DNA from: Lentisphaerae bacterium GWF2_50_93 | Lineage (GTDB): Bacteria; Verrucomicrobiota; Lentisphaeria; Victivallales; GWF2-50-93 | NCBI GenBank assembly: GCA_001804815.1 | Contig: MHBI01000005.1 | Span: 1-64,000, forward strand | DNA: 64,000 nt | Reading direction: 5' to 3' | Part shown: piece by piece, positions 57,873 through 64,000 of the stretch | How positions within the stretch are numbered: position 1 is the first letter of the stretch | How the letters are laid out: every line of letters begins with the position of its first letter | Translations under genes and position numbers: made by a program | Notes under the pieces: model-generated | Told to the model about the DNA's origin: nothing | What the model saw: only the letters and a program-made list of their open reading frames with translations | The model's database searches: none

Positions 57873-58895
57873 TTATGCCGTCCATTCCGTTATCGCGGCG
57901 ACGGCGGCGCAGTCGACGATATCATCGGCGGAACAGCCGCGGGACACATCGTTGAAAGGACGGCGCAGACCCTGGACAAGCGGTCCTATCGCAATGGCCC
58001 CGGCAAGCCTTTCAGTCGCCTTGTACATGGTGTTGCCGCAGTTGAGATCGGGGAAGATGAGGACGTTGCATGTTCCGGCAATCTCGGAGTTTGGCGCCTT
58101 CGCCTTCCCAATCGCCGGTATCACAGCCGCATCGAACTGGAATTCACCGTCCACCTTGAGATTCGGGTCGAGGAGCTTCGCCTTGGCCGTCGCCTCGATG
58201 ACCTTGTCGATTGTAGGATCCTTGGCGGAGCCCTTTGTCGAACAGCTTATCATGCCCACTCTCGGCTCGTCGCCTGTGAAGTTCTTGAAAGTCCTGGCCG
58301 TGCAGACCGCAATCTCGGCAAGCTGGTCCGCATTCGGGTTTATATTCATTCCGCAGTCGGCATAGAAGAGCGCACCATTGAAACCCCACTTGGGATCAGG
58401 AAGCTGCATTATGAAATACGCTGAGGCGGTCTTGATGCCCGGGGCGGTCTTGAATAGCTGTAGAGAAGGCTTTGTCTTCTGGGCGGTGTTGTGGTTGTAG
58501 CCCTTCGGATTTCCGCCGCCGGACACATAACCGTGCGCGTCTCCCGCGCAGACCATCGCCGCTGAAAAAACACATGTGTCCTTTATCCATTCCCGGGCCT
58601 GCTCCTCGGTCAAGCCCTTGCTCTTCCTGAGTTCGTAAACGGTCTTTGCATAATGATCGAACTTCGGACTGGTCAGCACGTCCACTATCTCCACCCCGTT
58701 CATGCTGATGGAATTCTCCTTCGCAAGCTTTTCAATGGCCGCGGCAGCACCGACAAGTACGGGGCGCGCATATCCCGTGGCCGCCAATTTCTCGGCCGCC
58801 CTGAGGTTTCTCACATCGTCCGATTCCGTAAGGCATATCCTGCGGCTGAGCGATTTGGCCTTGCTGCGGATTTTCTCAAGCACTGTCTCTGACAT
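57873..58895 (-). CDS. pta: phosphate acetyltransferase
   Basis: The 340-residue enzyme interconverts acetyl-CoA and acetyl phosphate. SRRICLTESDDVRNLRAAEKL near 17-37 and DGEFQFDAAVIP near 248-259 are family blocks. The last part, VLIFPDLNCGNTMYKATERL, lies near the CoA site. AGDAHGYVSGGGNPKGYNHN has the short insert seen in some Pta proteins. ackA is not next to it. It and the satP permease point to acetate handling. Confidence 0.9.
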   Translation of the reverse strand: MSETVLEKIRSKAKSLSRRICLTESDDVRNLRAAEKLAATGYARPVLVGAAAAIEKLAKENSISMNGVEIVDVLTSPKFDHYAKTVYELRKSKGLTEEQAREWIKDTCVFSAAMVCAGDAHGYVSGGGNPKGYNHNTAQKTKPSLQLFKTAPGIKTASAYFIMQLPDPKWGFNGALFYADCGMNINPNADQLAEIAVCTARTFKNFTGDEPRVGMISCSTKGSAKDPTIDKVIEATAKAKLLDPNLKVDGEFQFDAAVIPAIGKAKAPNSEIAGTCNVLIFPDLNCGNTMYKATERLAGAIAIGPLVQGLRRPFNDVSRGCSADDIVDCAAVAAITEWTA

Positions 58896-59103
58896 CTGTT
58901 TTCCCTTTTCATTTTAATATGAGAGCCAATTTCAAAAGCAGACCGGATTCAGAATAAAACCTAATTTGAATTCAAATTCAATTCTATCTCCTGTATTCTG
59001 ACTCCTGAATTCCTAGTTTTGAAATTACCTCATGAAATTAATTTTTATGTTAAACATTTAACACAGATATAGTCTTGAATGAAAAATTCAATATAATCAA
59101 GAC

Positions 59104-59140
59104 AAAAAAAAACGCGCCTTTTAAAGCGCGTTTTTTGTAG
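59104..59140 (-). terminator. rho-independent terminator
   Basis: AACGCGC, CTTTTAAA, GCGCGTT form a stem flanked by an A-run on one side and a T-run on the other, so it works in both directions. It ends the minus-strand gene 59160-60200 and may also stop read-through toward it. Confidence 0.85.
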
Positions 59141-59159
59141 GCTTAAAATCTCCCCTGCA

Positions 59160-60200
59160 TCATTTCTTCGCATCTTTGGCTGCAGGTGCGGCGGGGGCTC
59201 CGGCGGCCGCAGGGGCGGCAGGAGCTTCATTGCCGTAATCATCCTTCTTCAAATCAATAAGAACTAATCCAGCGAGGAAATCCGCGATTTCAACGGGATG
59301 GATGGCAACTCCCATGGAAACCATCCAGCCTGCGTTTGCTCCGATCTCCCAGAAATCCCTGCTCTTCTCAAAAGTATTTTCGCCAAGATCTGCAAGGCCA
59401 AAAGGCTTTCTCTTGACAACATACTTGTTCATAGATCCGAAAGTATAATCGACATATTTGGCTTCAGCGTCGAGGCAGAACATCTCATAGTTCCATCCCG
59501 CCTCATAACCACCGCCGAACTGCCTTGAACAATTCTTGCCTACGAAATATCTGTCTATCGTCATCCCACCGAACTGGAGCCAGCGCGTAATCCTGGCTTC
59601 AGCGCCGAAAGAGGCGCCGGCGCCGACATCCATCGTGACGATGTCGAGAATGTCGATGATCCTGTTAGGCAGGTACATGACAACGGTCTTGGCAATTGAA
59701 TATTTATCGAACGAGCTCTTGGCTTCTTCGGGCTTGGCGGCGGCTTTAGGAGCCTCAGCTTTTTTCTCTTCTGCGGCGGGAGCGGCGGCTTCAGGTTTCG
59801 CTTCTTCGGCCTTAGGTGCTTCTGCAACCGGCGCTGCAGCGGGAGCTTCCTCTTTCTTGACTTCGGCTACGGGTGCGGCGGCTTCAGGTTTCGCCTCTTC
59901 AGCGACCGGGGCTGCGGCAGGGGCGGCTTCTTCAACTTTCACTTCTGCGGCAGGAGCTTCCTCTTTCTTGACTTCGGCTACGGGTGCGGCGGCTTCAGGT
60001 TTCACCTCTTCGGCGACCGGGGCTGCTGCAGCAGGTGCTTCAGCCTTCTTCTCCTCGGCTACAACAACCGGTGCGACTTCAATCGCGGCGGCTTCAACCT
60101 TGACAGCAGGATCAGCATCCTTACCACCATCATCTGCAAAAATCACGAATCCTGCGGCAATAAACATCCCACCTAACAGAACAAGCAGTTTTCTTTTCAT
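59160..60200 (-). CDS. secreted Ala/Pro/Glu/Lys-repeat protein with C-terminal beta domain
   Basis: The 346-residue protein has a signal peptide (KRKLLVLLGGMFIAAGFVIF), then about 130 residues of low-complexity repeats (EAAAPVAEVKKEEAPAA in two or three near-identical copies). The structured domain (about 165-325) begins KYSIAKTVVMYLPNRIIDIL and contains VGAGASFGAEARITRWLQFG, GGGYEAGWN and IGANAGWMVSMGVAIHPVEI. This looks like an outer-membrane or envelope-associated domain. A second Ala/Pro tract closes the protein. Function unknown; the repeats resemble periplasm-spanning linkers. Confidence 0.75.
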   Translation of the reverse strand: MKRKLLVLLGGMFIAAGFVIFADDGGKDADPAVKVEAAAIEVAPVVVAEEKKAEAPAAAAPVAEEVKPEAAAPVAEVKKEEAPAAEVKVEEAAPAAAPVAEEAKPEAAAPVAEVKKEEAPAAAPVAEAPKAEEAKPEAAAPAAEEKKAEAPKAAAKPEEAKSSFDKYSIAKTVVMYLPNRIIDILDIVTMDVGAGASFGAEARITRWLQFGGMTIDRYFVGKNCSRQFGGGYEAGWNYEMFCLDAEAKYVDYTFGSMNKYVVKRKPFGLADLGENTFEKSRDFWEIGANAGWMVSMGVAIHPVEIADFLAGLVLIDLKKDDYGNEAPAAPAAAGAPAAPAAKDAKK

Positions 60201-60324
60201 CGATGCAACACCCCTTTCCTTATTTCATTTATTCAGATTAATTTGAATTTACATAAACCGAATAATATAAACCTCAAACAACACTCTTCAAACAAATTCA
60301 GTCAATTTTTTCCATCTGGAACCA

Positions 60325-60607
60325 TAAGGAGCCGTGCAGAAATAACTTTTACATTTGCTGGCAGGGATTTTGGATTGATTATCATGATGTTTGCGAGGAG
60401 TCCCGACCTCGCAGGGAGCCGGGACAACGGGCAGACAGCGTGATAAGCGGCCAGAAGAACGCCAGCCCTTCAGGGCGGAATTCCATGTATTTGTCTTCTT
60501 CGTTGCTTCACCCCTTACGTATGTTCCATACGTGCGCGGCTTGCGCCTCGAATCCAAACACCTGTATTTTCCGCCAAATGTCAAAGTTATTTCTGAACGA
60601 CTCCTAA
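60325..60607. mobile_element. MITE family E, ~37-bp imperfect terminal repeats
   Basis: The left arm at 60325 reads AAGGAGCCGTGCAGAAATAA then CTTTTACATTTGC; the right arm, on the opposite strand from 60607, reads TAGGAGTCGTTCAGAAATAA then CTTTGACATTTGG. About 31 of 37 positions agree. The element is 283 bp, without a transposase. The interior holds a TATGTTCCATACG hairpin and no gene. It fills most of the 421-bp gap 60201-60621. Confidence 0.75.
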
Positions 60608-60621
60608 GGGAAAACTGCCAT

Positions 60622-62277
60622 TTACTTGAACCTTATGACCGACTTGTCGTATCCCTCTGGTGGCTGGTACCCGAGCAGCTCTATCGATGTCGCCGCAAGC
60701 GAACTTATCCCAAGCCCTTCGTTCAGCTTGCTGTCATACTCGCCCTTCGATTCGGGATCGTAGATGATGCAGGGCACAGGATTCAGGGAATGGCTGGTCT
60801 TGCGACGCGGATGGCCTTCCTTGTCAACCTTCACCTTCCCTGTCTTCTCATCATGCTCGTACATGTCGTCCGCATTCCCGTGGTCAGCGCTTATCAGGAG
60901 TATCCCGCCCGCCTGTCTGACCGCCTCCATGACTCTTGCGATGCATATGTCGAGTCCGCCCATCGCGACAAGCACGGCATCGTAGATCCCCGTATGCCCG
61001 ACCATGTCGCCGTTCGGATAATTCAACCTTATCATGTTGTACTTGCCGCTCAGAACAGCCTCGCAGACCTTGTCGGTTATCTCCGCGCATTTCATCCAGG
61101 GACGCTGCTCGAACGGCACTACGTCAGAAGGGATTTCGATGTATGTCTCGAGCTTCTTGTCGAAATATCCCGAACGGTTTCCATTGAAGAAATAAGTGAC
61201 GTGACCGTACTTCTGGGTCTCGCTTATCGCCATCTGCTTCAGGCCCGTCGCGCAGATATATTCGCCCATGGTCTTGTCAATCGCAGGCGGATCAACAAGG
61301 AACTTCTTCGGTACTTTCAGATCGCCGTCATACTGCATCATCCCGGCATAGACTACCTTCGGGCGCGGTGAACGGTCGAACTGGTCCAGCTTGTCCTCCT
61401 CGAAGGCCGCAGTGATCTCGATCGCCCTGTCGCCTCGGAAATTGAAGAACACGACCGAATCGCCGTCCTTCACCGGACCTATCGGGGTCTTTCCGTCATC
61501 GGCAATCACGAACGGCTGGAGATCCTGGTCGATCGCCTTGGTCTCGGTCCTCAGAGTTTCGATCGCCTCCTTGGCGGTCTTGAAATATCTTCCCTTGCCA
61601 TGGACGTGCGTATCCCAGCCCTTGCGGACCATGTCCCAGTTAGCATTATAGCGGTCCATCGTGACGACCATCCTTCCGCCGCCGGAGGCGATGCGGATAT
61701 CGCAGGCGTCTGCGTTCAGCTTCTTAAGATATTCCTCGAAAGGTTCGATATAGTCGAGCGCTGACGTTTCCGGAACGTCGCGCCCGTCGAGAAGGGCATG
61801 TATCCTGATCTTACTGACGCCTTCCTGCTTCGCCTGTTCGATCATGGCCTTGAGATGGTCCAGATGGCTGTGGACGTTGCCGTCGGAGAAGAGTCCGATG
61901 AAATGCAGCGCTGACTTGTTCTTCTGGCAGTTGGAGATGAGTTCCTTCCAGACCGAACCGCGGAACATGTTGCCTGTGGCGATGGACTGGTTGACGAGCA
62001 TGGCGCCCTGCTCGAAGACTCTGCCGCAGCCGATCGCGTTGTGTCCGACTTCGCTGTTGCCCATGTCGGCGTCGCTGGGCAGGCCGACGGCCTTGCCATG
62101 CGCCTTGAGCTGGGTGTGGGGAGATGTCGCCGTAAGCTTGTTGAGAACCGGAGTGTTGGCGGCAAGGACGGCATCGCCCTCCTTGTATTTTCCGTAGCCT
62201 ACTCCATCTAGAATCATAAGTACAAGCGGCCCCCTACGGCCCTTGAACTTCGGATTTTTCTTAAGTGCATCAAGCAT
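60622..62277 (-). CDS. gpmI: 2,3-bisphosphoglycerate-independent phosphoglycerate mutase
   Basis: The 551-residue alkaline-phosphatase-superfamily enzyme interconverts 3- and 2-phosphoglycerate using two Mn ions. The metal Asp24 lies in LMILDGVGYG, the nucleophile Ser75 in ADMGNSEVGHNAIG, and the C-terminal metal sites in NGDMVGHTG and SADHGNADDMYE. The length is slightly longer than the usual ~510. Monocistronic, with the MITE behind it. Confidence 0.95.
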   Translation of the reverse strand: MLDALKKNPKFKGRRGPLVLMILDGVGYGKYKEGDAVLAANTPVLNKLTATSPHTQLKAHGKAVGLPSDADMGNSEVGHNAIGCGRVFEQGAMLVNQSIATGNMFRGSVWKELISNCQKNKSALHFIGLFSDGNVHSHLDHLKAMIEQAKQEGVSKIRIHALLDGRDVPETSALDYIEPFEEYLKKLNADACDIRIASGGGRMVVTMDRYNANWDMVRKGWDTHVHGKGRYFKTAKEAIETLRTETKAIDQDLQPFVIADDGKTPIGPVKDGDSVVFFNFRGDRAIEITAAFEEDKLDQFDRSPRPKVVYAGMMQYDGDLKVPKKFLVDPPAIDKTMGEYICATGLKQMAISETQKYGHVTYFFNGNRSGYFDKKLETYIEIPSDVVPFEQRPWMKCAEITDKVCEAVLSGKYNMIRLNYPNGDMVGHTGIYDAVLVAMGGLDICIARVMEAVRQAGGILLISADHGNADDMYEHDEKTGKVKVDKEGHPRRKTSHSLNPVPCIIYDPESKGEYDSKLNEGLGISSLAATSIELLGYQPPEGYDKSVIRFK

Positions 62278-62396
62278 ATTTTTTTCCTTTTAAAAATTTT
62301 TCTACGTAAAATTTTTAACCTAACACAAAGACACGAAGAGACAAAGCTGGGAGTGAAGATTTTTATTTTAATTGCCGTTTTACTTTTATATAAGAA

Positions 62397-63008
62397 ATGC
62401 TAGCTTTTTACATGTCGATGCTTTCTGAAAAATTTAATGATTACCTGAAGCCGACGGACCTCCTGATCAAGATCATATGGATCAGCGAGTTCCTGACCAT
62501 GGGCATATACGTGTTCATAGCGCATGTCGCCGGAAGATCTCCTGAAAATACCATGGCTCCGGAACTCAACATGCGGCTCGTGTGCCTGTTCACATTGCTA
62601 GGAGTGGCTGTCACCATCTCATCGATCATCTTCCACGCCCTGTTCCTGTCACCCAGGGCGGTTGCGAAATTCGCAGACGGCAAGATGCATCCGTGGATGT
62701 GGACGGTCATCTGCCTTGATGATGTCGCAGGATCCTACGCCGCCTGCAGCGAACAGCTTGCCTCCCTGCCTGCCGAAGAGAGGATCTTCTATATCTACTC
62801 AAGGGCGGCCCTCAGGCTTTTCCTATTCTTCTATGCATACATGAACACGTGCGCCATCTTCGGCATGGTGCTTGCAATAATAACGAGAAAACCGGAGCTG
62901 TGCTACCCGTTTATCGGATGCTCAGCAGTCCTAATGCTCTTCTACTTCCCAAACCTCGTCAAGCTCATCGAGAACGCCAAGACGATCGAGGAATACAATG
63001 CGGACTGA
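62397..63008 (+). CDS. integral membrane protein, unknown
   Basis: The 203-residue protein has four hydrophobic stretches (IWISEFLTMGIYVFIAHVAG; LVCLFTLLGVAVTISSIIFH; LFLFFYAYMNTCAIFGMVLA; CYPFIGCSAVLMLFYFPNL). A soluble loop reads LDDVAGSYAACSEQLASLPA. No motif is recognised. The start is ATG 62397 or the Met 7 codons later; no SD is evident. Confidence 0.65.
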   Translation: MLAFYMSMLSEKFNDYLKPTDLLIKIIWISEFLTMGIYVFIAHVAGRSPENTMAPELNMRLVCLFTLLGVAVTISSIIFHALFLSPRAVAKFADGKMHPWMWTVICLDDVAGSYAACSEQLASLPAEERIFYIYSRAALRLFLFFYAYMNTCAIFGMVLAIITRKPELCYPFIGCSAVLMLFYFPNLVKLIENAKTIEEYNAD

Positions 63009-63130
63009 GGCCAGCAACAAATCCGAGCTATAGCCGCGTCACCCTGTTGACACATTCTTCGAATGTAGAGTTGTCTGTCACAGCCAAGAGCCTCAGATTT
63101 TTCGCTGAGACAGCGAACACTACATTAAAT

Positions 63131-63292
63131 TGCCGGCGAGACGCCAGCGCTCCATAAACTAAAACAACTTTGCTGTAGCCGCGTCATTCTGCTGACGCGT
63201 TATTCAACTCATATTTCCACATAAGTAGGGCGGGTTTTAACCCGCCAACTCTTGTCTTGGAATACGTCGGACTAAAGTCCAACATACTTATA
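63131..63292. repeat. cluster of REP hairpins in the 63009-63301 gap
   Basis: Three units lie here: GCCGGCGAGACGCCAGCGCT (63131), GGCGGGTTTTAACCCGCC (about 63228-63245), and CGGACTAAAGTCCAACATAC (63268, sister of 5957). No gene is present between the membrane protein and the partial gene at the edge. Confidence 0.55.
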
Positions 63293-63301
63293 ATGGCAAA
63301 C

Positions 63302-64000
63302 TCACGGTGAATCAGTGGCAGGCTCGTATTTTCTTAATTTCGGCAGGACTGGATTCTTAATGGCTTCAATATCCTTGATCAGGAAGCACGGCTGCGGGAA
63401 TGGATAACCGTTGAACTTCGCCTCCTTGATCTGCATCTCCCCCTTAACCTCTACGAAGTCCCCAGCCTTCAGATTTGCAATCTTCGCAGCAACCGGAGCA
63501 TTCTTCTCAAAGATAAATTTCGTGCGATAACCATCATCCAACTCGCGCATCATCTCAGAAATCTGTTCACAAGATTTTTCCGGCAGCCTTACACAAAGAA
63601 TATTATTTACATAACTTACGCCTGAGCCATCCGGAAAAGAAATCCCCCTAGCCCTGAAATAATCTTTAAGCTTCTCTTGATTTTCCAATGGGATGTCACT
63701 AGCAGAGCTTATTATCGGAATAAATCTTGTTTCGATTGGAAAAAGAGGCACGCTTTCATCAGCAACAACAACATTGTCCCCGCAAGCCTTATATCTGAGA
63801 TTTGCGCCACGACATACATATCTAATTGCGTCTTCTAAAGGAATCTCGTCTACAAGCATTGTAATTCGCAGGTCATCCTGGCTTACCTTCTCTCCAAGTT
63901 TAAGCTGAATATCGACTCCTTTCTTCTCAGGATCAAGCTCCTTGCTTTGGCTGACAAGATATTTGAGTACATCTGAGACCTTGGCATCCTCAAACTCCAT
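63302..64000 (-). CDS. C-terminal part of secretin/STN-like protein (partial)
   Basis: A minus-strand reading frame enters from the window edge, so the N-terminal part is missing; the Met at the edge is probably internal. The visible 232 residues start EFEDAKVSDVLKYLVSQSKE, a typical secretin/STN domain (short alpha-beta units), with IQLKLGEKVS, ITMLVDEIPLEDAIRYVCRG and YKACGDNVVVAD. A more beta-rich part follows and ends KLRKYEPATDSP. It may be a DUF4974-type or secretin N-domain protein of the envelope. Confidence 0.6.
   Translation of the reverse strand: MEFEDAKVSDVLKYLVSQSKELDPEKKGVDIQLKLGEKVSQDDLRITMLVDEIPLEDAIRYVCRGANLRYKACGDNVVVADESVPLFPIETRFIPIISSASDIPLENQEKLKDYFRARGISFPDGSGVSYVNNILCVRLPEKSCEQISEMMRELDDGYRTKFIFEKNAPVAAKIANLKAGDFVEVKGEMQIKEAKFNGYPFPQPCFLIKDIEAIKNPVLPKLRKYEPATDSP

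Noticed and set aside
59536..60246. 236-codon plus-strand frame rich in Ala/Ser/Gly
   Set aside because: It is the mirror of the Ala/Pro/Glu repeat region of the minus-strand secreted protein; low complexity explains its length.
60391..61371. 326-codon plus-strand frame over MITE E and the end of gpmI
   Set aside because: It starts in the MITE and continues antisense to conserved gpmI motifs; composition is His/Arg-rich and shadow-like.

Overview
The window reads as chromosomal DNA of a diderm bacterium of the PVC superphylum, most likely Lentisphaerae/Verrucomicrobiota. The sequence-based reasons are: a pseudopilin with the FTLVELL start preceded by Lys instead of Gly; a small secreted protein resembling the TIGR04073 family; Hanks-type kinases with a zinc-ribbon N-terminus beside an ECF sigma factor; many SGNH/sialate-esterase-type secreted proteins; and lpxA and tolB, which imply an outer membrane with lipid A. 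Species cannot be named from the sequence alone.

Layout. 1-6.2 kb: half of a MITE, a secreted SGNH hydrolase, a TIGR04073-like protein, a methyltransferase and a GH94 phosphorylase. 6.2-10.5 kb: a signalling block of two Ser/Thr kinases, an ECF sigma factor and a small secreted helical protein. 10.6-21.6 kb: housekeeping genes (RNB ribonuclease, a receiver-like protein, aconitase, lpxA, rpmA, obgE, tadA), an MFS transporter and alr. 21.6-25.1 kb: pyrR-pyrB-pyrC, with a GxxExxY gene lodged behind pyrC. 25.1-26.2 kb: a gene-poor repeat island. 26.2-38.3 kb: PHP phosphoesterase, four-helix-bundle gene, SGNH hydrolase, DksA-like/lspA, miaA, a LamG pseudopilin, dapB, an acetate permease, a DinG-type helicase and tolB. 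38.3-43.9 kb: lipA, a sensor kinase with an AEC permease, and DUF47 plus Pit phosphate transport. 44-49.9 kb: a reduced Tad/Flp-type pilus set (TadG, TadE, pilin, a 57-residue TadE-like gene), panD, a PilT-type ATPase and pdxJ. 50-64 kb: rsmG, a pseudopilin/esterase-like operon, nitroreductase, pta, a Pro/Ala/Glu-rich secreted protein, gpmI, and the edge of a secretin-like protein.

The most unusual property is the intergenic DNA. Gene borders are crowded with small palindromic and inverted-repeat elements. Some are conventional MITEs (IS4-like termini with a direct repeat at 25.9 kb; a perfect 22-bp inverted repeat at 25.2 kb; a ~37-bp imperfect one at 60.3 kb). Others are a looser class in which two low-complexity arms face each other around a spacer. 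Two of these carry a short gene: GxxExxY at 21.7 kb and a 23S-IVS-type four-helix-bundle protein at 27.2 kb. Several look empty, and one sits in frame inside a protein kinase gene between the catalytic loop and DFG. Elements repeatedly end exactly at stop codons, and in several cases the element supplies the stop. I regard this cassette architecture as the best candidate for an undescribed system here. No tRNA, rRNA, CRISPR array or intact transposase gene was seen.
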